The notes under the pieces: generated by a model
Databases searched by the model: none
What the model saw: the letters and a program-made list of their open reading frames with translations, nothing else
What the model was told of the DNA's origin: nothing
From: Streptomyces albireticuli
GTDB lineage: Bacteria; Actinomycetota; Actinomycetes; Streptomycetales; Streptomycetaceae
Length of the DNA: 64,000 nucleotides
Assembly (NCBI RefSeq): GCF_021228125.1
Contig: NZ_JAJQQS010000002.1
Coordinates: 186,001 to 250,000, forward strand
Reading direction: 5' to 3'
Program-made: the position numbers and the translations under genes
Part shown: in pieces, positions 19,661 to 27,151 of the stretch
Layout of the letters: each line of letters starts with the position of its first letter
Numbering within the stretch: position 1 is the stretch's first letter

Positions 19661-20608
19661 GTGCAGTTTCAGCAGCTCCGCTATTTCGCGACTCTCGCCG
19701 AAGTCCGTCACTTCACCCACGCGGCGGAGGCGCTGCACGTCGCGCAGCCCTCTCTCTCGCAGCAGATCCGGGCCCTGGAGAGAGAGCTGGGCGCCGCCCT
19801 CTTCCACCGGGCCCGGGGCAACATCACGCTGACGGACGCGGGCGAGGCGCTGCTGCCGCTGGCCCGGCAGATCCTCGCCGACACCGAGACCGCGCGCCGC
19901 GAGGTCGAGGAGGTCGTCCAGCTACGGCGCGGCCGGGTCCGGCTCGGCGCCCCGCCGAGCCTGTGCGCGAGCCTGGTCCCCGACGTGCTGCGCGCCTACC
20001 ACGCCCGCTACCCGGGCATCGAGCTCGTCGTCGACGAGGGCGGCTCGCAGGACCTGGTCCGCACCCTCGCGGCGGGCGGCCTCGACCTGGCCCTGATCAT
20101 CACCCCGCTGGCGGTCGGCGCCCCCGCCCTGGCCGCCACGGAGCTGCTCCGCGAGGACCTGGTCGTGGTCTCGGCCCCCACCGCGCCCCCGCCCACCCGG
20201 CGCCGCGCGCTGCGCGTGGCGGACCTGGAGGGCCTGCCGATGGTGATGTTCCGGCGGGGCTACGACCTCCGCGAGATCACCACGGCGGCCTGCCGGGCGG
20301 CGGGCTTCGAGCCGGTGTTCACCGTCGAGGGCGGTGAGATGGACGCGGTCCTGGGCTTCGTCCGCGCGGGGCTCGGCCTCGCCGTCGTCCCGGGCATGGT
20401 CGCGGCCCGCTCGGGCCTGCGCGTCACGCCCTTCGAGGGCACCCGGATGCGGCGCACGATCGCGGTGGCCCACCGTAAGGACGTCGCACCGCCCAGGGCG
20501 GCGAGGGAACTGCGGGCGGTGCTGCTGGAGCATCTGGGGGTGCGGGAGGGTACTGGCCCCGCGGCCGGGTCCGGCGTGGAACAGTCGAAGGATCACACGT
20601 TCGAATGA
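19661..20608 (+). CDS. LysR-family transcriptional regulator
   Basis: A 315-residue regulator. The winged helix reads QLRYFATLAEVRHFTHAAEALHVAQPSLSQQIRALERELG (residues 5-45, quoted in part as HFTHAAEALHVAQPSLSQQI), and a periplasmic-binding-like effector domain follows (from about residue 85: VRLGAPPSLCASLVPDVLRAYHARYPG). GTG at 19661 gives the family-typical opening VQFQQLRYF. It is divergent from sdhCAB and probably regulates that operon and itself through the shared palindrome. The effector is unknown. Confidence 0.87.
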   Translation: MQFQQLRYFATLAEVRHFTHAAEALHVAQPSLSQQIRALERELGAALFHRARGNITLTDAGEALLPLARQILADTETARREVEEVVQLRRGRVRLGAPPSLCASLVPDVLRAYHARYPGIELVVDEGGSQDLVRTLAAGGLDLALIITPLAVGAPALAATELLREDLVVVSAPTAPPPTRRRALRVADLEGLPMVMFRRGYDLREITTAACRAAGFEPVFTVEGGEMDAVLGFVRAGLGLAVVPGMVAARSGLRVTPFEGTRMRRTIAVAHRKDVAPPRAARELRAVLLEHLGVREGTGPAAGSGVEQSKDHTFE

Positions 20609-20613
20609 TGCGG

Positions 20614-20973
20614 TCATCCCCACAGCGCCCCGCCCAGCCCGACCCCCGCCCACGCCGCGCCCAGACCCACCACCACGCTCCCTAGCGCGTTCGCCGCCGC
20701 GTAGCCGCGGGCGCCCGTGGTGGCCAGGTTCAGGGTCTCGTAGGAGAAGGTGGAGTACGTGGTGAGCGCGCCGCAGAAGCCCGTGCCCAGGAGCAGGCGG
20801 AGGTGCGACGGGGCGGCGGCCGTAAGGACGCCGAGGACCAGGCAGCCCACGACGTTCACCGTGAACGTGCCCCAGGGCAGGACGGAGTCGTGGCGGGCCT
20901 GCACGGCCCGGTCGGTGAGATAGCGCAGGGGAGCGCCCACCATGGCCCCGCCGACGACGAGCAGCCAGTTCAC
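20614..20973 (-). CDS. crcB: Fluoride channel CrcB/Fluc (second subunit)
   Basis: A 119-residue membrane protein with four helices. The family motifs are present: GAPLRYL near residue 13, [18 protein letters not shown] with the pore Asn, and [16 protein letters not shown] with the Thr-Tyr-Ser-Thr-Phe box. CrcB dimers export fluoride. Two different crcB genes in one operon often form a heterodimer. The ATG overlaps the DUF190 stop (ATGA). Confidence 0.92.
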   Translation of the reverse strand: MNWLLVVGGAMVGAPLRYLTDRAVQARHDSVLPWGTFTVNVVGCLVLGVLTAAAPSHLRLLLGTGFCGALTTYSTFSYETLNLATTGARGYAAANALGSVVVGLGAAWAGVGLGGALWG

Positions 20974-21425
20974 GCGGGGCGCCCCCCGCCGCCGGGCCGG
21001 CGGACGACCTCCACCTCGTCGAGGACGACGAGACGGTCCGCGCCCAGGAGCTCGTCCAGGACGGGCAGGAACGCCCGTACGCGCTCCTCGGTGTCGACGA
21101 TCACGACGGCCACCGGCAGGTCCTCGCTCAGGGACAGCAGCCGGGCGGTGTGCACGACGGAGGAGGCGCCGAAGCCCTCGACACCGCGGAAGACGCTCGC
21201 GCCCGCCAGCCCCGCGGCGTGGGCGCGGTGCACGATCTCCGTGTGGAGCGGGCGGTGGTGCCAGGTGTCGGAATCGCCGAGGTAGACCGTCAGCCGGAAG
21301 GCGGGGCGGCGGACCAGGGGGGCGGTGCCGGGCGGGGGCGCGCCGTGCCCCGGCGTTCCGTTGGGAGACGGGCCGTCAGAAGGCCCGCCTCGCCCCGGCG
21401 TCCCGTTCGGGGGCTTCGCGTTCAT
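20970..21425 (-). CDS. DUF190 protein between two crcB genes
   Basis: A 151-residue soluble protein. After a low-complexity Pro/Gly N-terminus (about 40 residues) comes a ferredoxin-like fold related to PII/DUF190: [43 protein letters not shown], then [26 protein letters not shown] (both given by position, residues about 42-130). DUF190 genes are strongly linked to crcB and probably modulate fluoride export. ATG at 21425 is fixed by GGAGGA six bases upstream and by its four-base overlap with the upstream crcB stop. Confidence 0.87.
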   Translation of the reverse strand: MNAKPPNGTPGRGGPSDGPSPNGTPGHGAPPPGTAPLVRRPAFRLTVYLGDSDTWHHRPLHTEIVHRAHAAGLAGASVFRGVEGFGASSVVHTARLLSLSEDLPVAVVIVDTEERVRAFLPVLDELLGADRLVVLDEVEVVRRPGGGGRPA

Positions 21426-21898
21426 CCCGTCCTCCTCCATCCTTCCGTGAGGCGCCGGGTCGCCGTCGCCGCCGCCCATACCGCCGCCAGTGCGGCGACC
21501 GGCGTGCCCACGCAGTACGCCACCGCCGTCGGCAGCCGCCCGTCCCCGGCCAGGCGCTCGACGTCCACCGCGTACGTGGAGAACGTGGTGAAACCGCCGA
21601 GCACCCCGGTGCCGAGGAACGGGCGCAGCAGCCGGTGGGGCGCCGGAAGCCCGGCGATGACCGTAAGGAGAACGCCGATCAGGGCGCACCCGACGGTGTT
21701 CACCACAAACGTGGTCCAGGGGAACGCCCCGCCCGCCGTCGGCCACAGCAGGCCCGCGCCGTAACGGGCGGCGGCGCCCAGGCCGCCGCCGAGCGACACG
21801 GCGCAGACGACCGCTCCCTGTCCGTCCCGCCGGGGCCGGGCGCGGCCGGGCGCGCGCAGCCCGGGAGCGCTGTCTGCCACTGCCCGTGACGGGCCCAT
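21422..21898 (-). CDS. crcB: Fluoride channel CrcB/Fluc (first subunit)
   Basis: A 158-residue CrcB with a 25-residue N-terminal extension. Motifs [34 protein letters not shown] and [17 protein letters not shown] match the Fluc fold with four helices. It opens the crcB-DUF190-crcB operon. The ATG lies five bases after GGAGG, and this ribosome site is complementary to an upstream CGCCTCC segment, so translation can be switched off by the leader. Confidence 0.92.
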   Translation of the reverse strand: MGPSRAVADSAPGLRAPGRARPRRDGQGAVVCAVSLGGGLGAAARYGAGLLWPTAGGAFPWTTFVVNTVGCALIGVLLTVIAGLPAPHRLLRPFLGTGVLGGFTTFSTYAVDVERLAGDGRLPTAVAYCVGTPVAALAAVWAAATATRRLTEGWRRTG

Positions 21899-21901
21899 CT
21901 C

Positions 21902-22003
21902 CGCCTCCTACTCGCAGACCCCCTCGCGGAGGCGCGGTCGTTCGCAAGTAGGGACCGTCGGCGGCGTCCGCGCCGCGGTTCGGGTACGGCGGGCCCCACC
22001 GCC
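21902..22003 (-). ncRNA. Fluoride riboswitch (crcB motif) with SD-sequestering hairpin
   Basis: Read on the minus strand, GGCGGTGGGGCCCGCC (22003-21988) forms a GGCG/CGCC stem with loop GTGGGGCC. A second stem GCGGCG-CGGA-CGCCGC (21976-21961) follows, then CGACGGTCCCTAC (21960-21948). GGGGCC in the first loop pairs with GGTCCC downstream, giving the pseudoknot that defines the crcB/fluoride aptamer. Sequence and order resemble the known Thermotoga aptamer (GGCGATGAGGCCCGCC ... TGATGGCCTCTAC). Beyond it CGCCTCC-type bases pair with GGAGGCG (21908-21902), which is the ribosome site of crcB, so fluoride probably frees translation. Differences from consensus: GGTG for GATG and GACG for GATG. Confidence 0.8.
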
Positions 22004-22132
22004 GTGCGGCGGCCCGGCCGGCAGCCGGATCCGGGGCCGGACGGCCGGGAACCGGCGGGTGACCGGCACGGCCGCCACCGGATTCCAGGCTACCGGCGGG
22101 GCACCGGGACGGCGCGAGGGGCCGCCGACGCC

Positions 22133-22267
22133 CCTCGGCTCCTGTGCCCTCGGTTCCTGTGGCCTGGGTTCCTGTGCCCTCGGTTCCTGTGGCCTCGGTT
22201 CCTGTGCCCTCGGCTCCCGTGCCCGCGGCTCCCGTGACCTCGGTTCCCGAGCCCTGCGTTCCGGCGG
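22133..22267. repeat. Nine 15-bp tandem repeats downstream of the StyA-like gene
   Basis: Units of CCTCGGTTCCTGTGC and close variants repeat nine times without gaps, degenerating toward the monooxygenase stop codon. The 15-base length preserves frame (minus-strand EPRAQ-like pentapeptides), but no start or domain supports translation. The rest of the gap from 22004 to 22132 shows no gene. Confidence 0.9.
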
Positions 22268-22269
22268 GC

Positions 22270-23718
22270 TCAGGCGCTGCCCGCCGGCGCCCGCCCCGTC
22301 ACGGCCGTCAGATACGCGTCGGCCCGGTCGGCGTCCATGAACCAGTCCTGGAAGCTCGCCGGGTCGGCGTAGCCGTTGAAGTACCGGTGGGCCACCTCGG
22401 GGTGACCGGCCGCGGCGTCCAGGATCCGTGCGGCGTGCCCGGGCAGCGGCTCCAGCAGCATGTTGGAGAAGGCCGTCACATGGCGGGCGTGCTCCCAGTA
22501 CGCGGCGAACGTCCGCAGCATCCACGTGCGGTCGAAGGGCCGGTCGCCGTGGCCGAGCACGGCCCGGAGATAGGTGTCGGCGCAGCGGGCCGCGCTGTTG
22601 GCACCCTGGCCCGACACCGGGTCGTTGAGAACCACCGCGTCGGCCATGCCGAGGACGTGGCGGTCCGCCCCGACCCGCGCCACCGGGTGCCGGACGACGG
22701 GCGTGACCGCGCCGGCCAGCGCCGCGCCCGCGTCCGTCGGCTCCAGCCCCGCGCACAGTTCGTACTCCCACGGGACGTGGGCGCGCAGCAGCTCCAGCGT
22801 CCGCGCGGCCGTCGCGTCCGGACCGGGGCGGTCCTGCCAGCAGTCGAACGGGCCGCCGGGCCGCGCCGTCCACAGCAGCATCGCGCACGGCCCGGACACG
22901 GTCGTGCCCTCCATCGCGAAGAACTCCCCGAGGTCCGCGACCGGGTTGGTGCGCACCTGCGCGCCGCGGGCCTCCGGGTCCCGGGCCACGCCGTGCGCGT
23001 AGAGCGCGGCCAGATGCCGCCGGGGGCGGTCGTACGGGCTGTGCCGCGCGTCGCGGCCGAAGATCTCCGAGAGCGGGCCGTGACCGGTGGCGACGACCGT
23101 CAGGTCGTGCGCGGCGGCGATCCGTTCCAGCTGGTCCGGCTCGACCGCGCCGTACTCCACCCGGCCGCCGCGCTCCTCCACCAGCTCCAGCCAGCGGGCC
23201 GTCTTCACCCGCTGGTCGACCGAGCGCGCGGGCTCGTCGAGCGTCGCGCCCATCCGGGCGGACAGCGTGCCGGGCGGGTCGGCGGCGGCCAGCCGCAGGC
23301 TCGTGAGCGGGGGCGTCTCCGCGTCCCAGAGGTCCAGCCCGGCGGCGCGCTCGAGGGCGAGGGCGGGGCCGAACATGATCTGGGTGGAGAGGATGGGGCC
23401 GGTCCGGAGCTGCTCGGGGGTGCGGGCGGCGTGGACGGTGACTTCGTAGCCGGGGGTGCCGGTGGTGGTGCCGGCGCTTCCTGTGCCTGCGGTGCTTCCG
23501 GTGCTCTCGGTGCCCCCGGTGCTGCCTCCGGTGGCCGGGGCGTCCCCGGTGCCTCCGTCGCCCCCAACGTCCCAGGCGCCCCTGCTGCCTCCGCTGTCAC
23601 CAGCGGCCCCGCCGCCGCCCCCGGCGTTCCCCGTACCCCCGTCAGCGCGCCCGGCCAGCAGGCCCAGGGCCAGCTGGAGCCCCGCCTGCCCCGCGCCGAC
23701 AATCGCGATCCTGCGCAC
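22270..23718 (-). CDS. StyA-like FAD monooxygenase (styrene/indole monooxygenase family)
   Basis: A 482-residue flavoprotein resembling the oxygenase component of styrene and indole monooxygenases. [20 protein letters not shown] starts the Rossmann fold; [31 protein letters not shown], the second FAD motif [20 protein letters not shown] and the C-terminal [19 protein letters not shown] match that family. Such enzymes take FADH2 from a separate reductase, which is not next to it. GTG at 23718 has GGAGG five bases before it; longer readings enter repeat DNA. Residues 27-89 are a Gly/Ser/Thr-rich insert between the first helix and second strand of the Rossmann fold, where the family has a tight turn. 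Confidence 0.8.
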   Translation of the reverse strand: MRRIAIVGAGQAGLQLALGLLAGRADGGTGNAGGGGGAAGDSGGSRGAWDVGGDGGTGDAPATGGSTGGTESTGSTAGTGSAGTTTGTPGYEVTVHAARTPEQLRTGPILSTQIMFGPALALERAAGLDLWDAETPPLTSLRLAAADPPGTLSARMGATLDEPARSVDQRVKTARWLELVEERGGRVEYGAVEPDQLERIAAAHDLTVVATGHGPLSEIFGRDARHSPYDRPRRHLAALYAHGVARDPEARGAQVRTNPVADLGEFFAMEGTTVSGPCAMLLWTARPGGPFDCWQDRPGPDATAARTLELLRAHVPWEYELCAGLEPTDAGAALAGAVTPVVRHPVARVGADRHVLGMADAVVLNDPVSGQGANSAARCADTYLRAVLGHGDRPFDRTWMLRTFAAYWEHARHVTAFSNMLLEPLPGHAARILDAAAGHPEVAHRYFNGYADPASFQDWFMDADRADAYLTAVTGRAPAGSA

Positions 23719-23803
23719 CGCCGCCTCCACGGGCCCGGGGGTCGTCCGCCGCGTGGCCGTCGCGAGAGCGCCGTGCGGCCGCCGCGAGGTGGGCGGCCGA
23801 CGG

Positions 23804-23890
23804 TCCGGAGTCCTCGTCCGGAACGTCCGCGATCCCCGTCCGGAACGGTCCGGAGACCTCGTCCGGAACGGTCCGGAATCCTGGTCCGGA
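23804..23890. repeat. Array of seven TCCGGA palindromes upstream of the monooxygenase
   Basis: TCCGGA starts at 23804, 23817, 23839, 23849, 23862, 23872 and 23885. Distances alternate 13 and 10 bases after one 22-base gap, giving a 23-bp repeat unit (GTCCGGAACGGTCCGGA plus a spacer such as GACCTC). It lies 86-172 bases before the monooxygenase start on its upstream side and may be a regulatory site array. Confidence 0.85.
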
Positions 23891-24515
23891 GCCACGTCCA
23901 TGGTCGGAAAGCCGGGTCCTCATCCGTTGTAGCGGCGTCCGGCGCCCGGTGTACAGACGCCGCGTGGGTGCCGGGACCGGACCGGGCGCGCCCGTACTCC
24001 CTGCTCTCCCGCCTCCCGGTCCCCCCTCGCCCGGGGCCCCGGGAATTGGCCTGATGTGTGCCAGGGACACCGATCCCGGTGGCCGACGGAGGCTCCGGGC
24101 GCCCCGCCTCCGGAGCCCGGTCGAAGGGCCGTACGACCGTGACGTGCGGCGGTGCGCGACGCGGTACGCCCACCGTCAGCCCCGTCCGCGGCCGGACCGA
24201 TTTCGCGCATCTGCGCAACAGCCGAATATGAGCCACATTCACACGCCCCCGACGCCCGTCGGCCAGGGCAGGAACTCCCCTCGCGGGGCAAGAGCGCGCA
24301 ACGGGCGCACCAGGAGACCCGGGGGGCGCCCGCATAAAGGGCCTGCGGCCCCTCGGCGCGCCCCAGGCATGACCCATTCCGGTATGGCAGGAAACCGTCG
24401 CTTCCCGCGCGCTGCGATGGGAAGTCTTACGGCCGGTCACGCTCCGCCGATGAGAGCGGAGCATCCGCCCGGCAGGGTCGGTCGCAGGGCCGAAGCCGAT
24501 CCAGGGAGGCACACG
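23891..24515. other. Long divergent intergenic region
   Basis: No gene is supported between the repeat array and the polyprenyl-synthetase-like gene. A lower-GC patch at 24200-24245 contains the palindromic GCGCATCTGCGC and AT-rich CGAATATGAGCC and is the best candidate for promoter elements, but I cannot define -35 and -10 boxes. GGGAGG at 24503-24508 is the ribosome site of the rightward gene. Confidence 0.45.
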
Positions 24516-25484
24516 ATGACGACGCAACCCAGGCTGCCGCGCGCGGTGGCGCCTCAGGAGATGGCGCCCCAGCTCCAGCGCGCCGGGATGCTCGACCGGG
24601 TCGAGGAGCGCCTGCGGGGGCTCCTCAACGACGAACACCGGCGCTGGCGGACCGCCGACACCCGGGGCGCCGGACTGATCGAGTCCCTGGCCGAGCTCGT
24701 CGCCGTGGGTGTCGACCGGGTCCGTCCGCTCGTCCTCGTCACCGGCTACCTCGCGGCCGGCGGCGACCCCGAGGCCCCCGAGGCCGTGGACGCCGCGGCC
24801 GCGCTCGAACTCCTCGACACCTGCACCCTCATCCGCGGTGACGTCCGGGACAACGCGGCCCTGCGCCGGGGCATCCCCGCCCTCCACGTCAGCCGGGCCG
24901 CCGAGCACGAGCGGAACGGCTGGGCGGGCGAGGCCCGGCGCTTCGGCGAGTCCACCGCCACCCTCGCCGGCGACCTCGCGCTCACCCTCGCCGACCGGCT
25001 CGCGGCACGACTGCCCGCGACCGCCTGGCAGCTGTGGGACGACATGCGCGTGGAGCGGGCCGTCGGCACGTACGCCCACGAGGCCATGGCCGCCGAGTAT
25101 CTCGACGACCCGTGGCCGGGGCGGTGCATATCGGGATGCGACCGGGGCTGCGGCGCCGGCTGGTACGCAGTCCGTCACCCGCTGCGCCTGGGCGCCGCGC
25201 TCGCCGACCGCCCCGACCTGGAGGCCCCGTACGACGCCTACGCCCGTTCCCTGCACGCGGCCTGGCGCCTGCGCGGCTTCCTCGACGGCGGTCCCGAGTA
25301 CGACTGGGACGCGGAGCTGCTGCGGGAGATCCTCCTGGAGCGGGAGGAGCGGGGCATCGCGGAGCGCCTCATCCGGGAGCTGGTCGACCGGGCCTCGCGC
25401 ACGGCGGCGACGGCGCGGCTGGCGGCCGGGTGGCGGGAGGAGCTGGAGGCGTTCGCGGTGAGGATGGCGGCGGAGCCGGCGTGA
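24516..25484 (+). CDS. Polyprenyl-synthetase-like protein with degenerate active site
   Basis: A 322-residue all-helical protein aligned by eye with trans-isoprenyl diphosphate synthases: RPLVLVTGYLAAGGDPEAPE, AAALELLDTCTLIRGDVRDNAALRRGIPALH, and later GAALADRPDLEAPYDAYARSLHAAWRLRGFLDG (each within 20 residues of the named positions 70, 105 and 235). Active enzymes carry DDxxD after ELIHTASLIH and DDxxD after the fifth helix. Here the first reads GDVRD and the second GGPEYD, so the Mg-binding aspartates are mostly missing. A Cys cluster RCISGCDRGCG replaces the usual K-T-A region. It may be non-catalytic, or bind a different ligand. GGGAGG precedes the ATG. It is divergent from the StyA-like gene. 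Confidence 0.72.
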   Translation: MTTQPRLPRAVAPQEMAPQLQRAGMLDRVEERLRGLLNDEHRRWRTADTRGAGLIESLAELVAVGVDRVRPLVLVTGYLAAGGDPEAPEAVDAAAALELLDTCTLIRGDVRDNAALRRGIPALHVSRAAEHERNGWAGEARRFGESTATLAGDLALTLADRLAARLPATAWQLWDDMRVERAVGTYAHEAMAAEYLDDPWPGRCISGCDRGCGAGWYAVRHPLRLGAALADRPDLEAPYDAYARSLHAAWRLRGFLDGGPEYDWDAELLREILLEREERGIAERLIRELVDRASRTAATARLAAGWREELEAFAVRMAAEPA

Positions 25485-25644
25485 GGGACGGGCGGGGGCG
25501 GGGCGAGGCGCCGCTCAGGCGGCGCCGGGGCCCGCCGCTCCCTGGGCCCGGGCCACCGGGGGTGCCCTCCCGGGGCCGCCTGCCGGGCCCTCCCGGGGCC
25601 ACCGGTCCCGCTCTCCCCTCTCCCCGGTGAAATGACCGGAATGA

Positions 25645-25669
25645 ACGGGTGGAATCAGGAATCACCCGT
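25645..25669. promoter_or_regulatory. Dyad upstream of the chaplin promoter
   Basis: ACGGGTG (25645-25651) and CACCCGT (25663-25669) form a perfect 7-base inverted repeat with an 11-base centre, 13 bases upstream of the -35-like box of the chaplin promoter. It is well placed for an activator or repressor site; the protein is unknown. Confidence 0.5.
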
Positions 25670-25681
25670 CCGCGCCATGTA

Positions 25682-25709
25682 CGAAACCTTTGCGAGCGAT
25701 CGGCGTTGA
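25682..25709 (+). promoter_or_regulatory. BldN-type sigma promoter for chaplin
   Basis: CGAAAC (25682-25687), 16 bases, then CGTTGA (25704-25709). The published streptomycete sigma-BldN consensus for chaplin and rodlin promoters is, from memory, CGTAAC-N16-CGTTGA, so this matches at 11 of 12 positions with exact spacing. Confidence 0.78.
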
Positions 25710-25771
25710 TCCGGGCCCCGACCGTCACCGGCCGGGTGCCCTCCAGAACGACCGAGCAAAGGTGTCTCCGC

Positions 25772-26011
25772 ATGTCACGTATCGCCAAAACAGCTGTTCT
25801 GACCGCCACCGTCGGCGCCACGCTCGCGGGCCTGACCGGCAGCGCCGTGGCCGACGCCGGCGCCAAGGGCGTGGCCGCCGGTTCGCCGGGCGTCATCTCC
25901 GGGAACGTCATCCAGATCCCGGTCCACGTGCCGATCAACCTCTGCGGCAACACCATCGACATCATCGGCCTGCTGAACGCGGCTTCCGGCAACACCTGCA
26001 TCAACGCGTGA
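25772..26011 (+). CDS. Short chaplin, hydrophobic aerial-hyphae surface protein
   Basis: A 79-residue secreted protein. An N-terminal signal peptide (MSRIAKTAVLTATVGATLAG, cleavage near AVA-DAG around residue 28) precedes one chaplin domain, GSPGVISGNVIQIPVHVPIN then LCGNTIDIIGLLNAASGNTCINA. Two Cys residues can form the chaplin disulfide as in ChpF-ChpH. Chaplins assemble into amyloid-like films that let aerial hyphae leave the medium. The sequence ASGN replaces the usual AFGN. ATG has GGTG upstream and sits 62 bases beyond a BldN-type promoter. Confidence 0.9.
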   Translation: MSRIAKTAVLTATVGATLAGLTGSAVADAGAKGVAAGSPGVISGNVIQIPVHVPINLCGNTIDIIGLLNAASGNTCINA

Positions 26012-26018
26012 CGCCGGC

Positions 26019-26039
26019 CCGCGGGGCGACCACCCGCGG
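26019..26039 (+). terminator. Hairpin after the chaplin gene
   Basis: CCGCGGG and CCCGCGG pair perfectly around a 7-base loop eight bases after the chaplin stop. There is no T-run, which is usual for Streptomyces terminators. Confidence 0.6.
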
Positions 26040-26338
26040 ATGATGTGCGAGCAGCCGGCGGTCCCGGGCGCCCGTCCAGGACCGCACCCGTGTGGCGCCC
26101 TCGATCCTTCGCGGGCGCCATGGCTGTTCCCGGGGCCGTGAAGAGGAGCCGGGAGAGGAGCCGGGGAGACGGGCCGGGCCGCCGGACCACGGAGGGGCCG
26201 GCGTCCGGAGAGGTGCGCGGTCCCGGGCCGGGCGGGCGGCCGGGAACGCGGCCGGGGCGGCGTACGCCGACGTGGTGTCGGGGTGCGCCGCCCTCGGGCG
26301 GTACGTGCCGCGGGAGGCGGCCCGGGCGGCCGGCCCGG
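26040..26338. other. Convergent intergenic region, no gene seen
   Basis: The stretch contains purine-rich imperfect repeats (GAGGAGCCGGGAGA and similar near 26140-26180) and GC-rich palindromic runs. No reading frame has a credible start or motif. Confidence 0.5.
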
Positions 26339-27151
26339 CTACTTCGGGTCGCGGTCGAAGACCGCCTTCGACCAGAAGTAGCCGAGCGCGGAGAGGGCCA
26401 GGCACCAGCCGACCGCGAGCCACCCGTTGTGACCGATCTCGGTGCCGAGCAGCAGGCCGCGCAGCGTCTCGATGGCCGGTGTGAACGGCTGGTACTCGGC
26501 GATCGGCCGGAACCAGCCCGGCATCGCGTCGATCGGGACGAAGGCGCTGGAGATGAGCGGGAGGACGATCAGCGGCAGCGCGTTGTTGCTGGCCGCCTCG
26601 GCGTTCGGGCTGACCATGCCCATCCCGACCGCGATCCAGGTGAGGGCCAGGGCGACCAGGGCCATCAGCCCGAACGCCGCGAGCCACTCCAGGGGCGTGG
26701 CGTTCGTGGACCGGAAGCCGATGGCCACGGCGACGGCGCCCACGAGGACCACGCTGGCGACCGACTGGAGCACGCTGCCGATGACGTGCCCGACGAGCAC
26801 GGACCCGCGGTGGATCGCCATCGTGCGGAAGCGGGCGATGATGCCTTCGGACATGTCGTTGGAGACGGACACCGCGGTCCCGACCACGGTGCCTCCGATG
26901 GTCATCATCAGGATGCCCGGCACGATGTAGGCGATGTAGTCGGAGCGGTCGCCGCCGCCCATGCCGGCGCTCATCACGTCACCGAAGATGTAGACGAAGA
27001 GCAGCAGCAGGACGATCGGCGTCAGCAGCAGGTTCAGCGTGAGGGAGGGATAGCGCCGCGCGTGCAGGAGGTTGCGGCGGAGCATCGTGGACGAGTCGCG
27101 CAGGGCAAGGGTGATCCGGGCCGGGCGGGCGGGAGCCAGGGTGGAGCTCAT
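26339..27151 (-). CDS. ABC-2 type transporter permease (DrrB-like)
   Basis: A 270-residue membrane protein with six helices (LTLNLLLTPIVLLLLFVYIFG, IAYIVPGILMMTIGGTVVGTA, VLQSVASVVLVGAVAVAIGF, LAAFGLMALVALALTWIAVGMG, LPLIVLPLISSAFVPI, LAVGWCLALSALGYFWS, each roughly). SNDMSEGIIARFRTMAIHR is the DrrB-type coupling region. It pairs with the upstream ATPase; the ATG at 27151 overlaps the ATPase stop (ATGA). The exported substrate is unknown; relatives export daunorubicin-like drugs and lipids. Confidence 0.88.
   Translation of the reverse strand: MSSTLAPARPARITLALRDSSTMLRRNLLHARRYPSLTLNLLLTPIVLLLLFVYIFGDVMSAGMGGGDRSDYIAYIVPGILMMTIGGTVVGTAVSVSNDMSEGIIARFRTMAIHRGSVLVGHVIGSVLQSVASVVLVGAVAVAIGFRSTNATPLEWLAAFGLMALVALALTWIAVGMGMVSPNAEAASNNALPLIVLPLISSAFVPIDAMPGWFRPIAEYQPFTPAIETLRGLLLGTEIGHNGWLAVGWCLALSALGYFWSKAVFDRDPK

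Noticed and set aside
23719..23901. 61-residue N-terminal extension of the StyA-like enzyme
   Set aside because: It translates the TCCGGA repeat array and lacks a ribosome site; GGAGG precedes the GTG at 23718.
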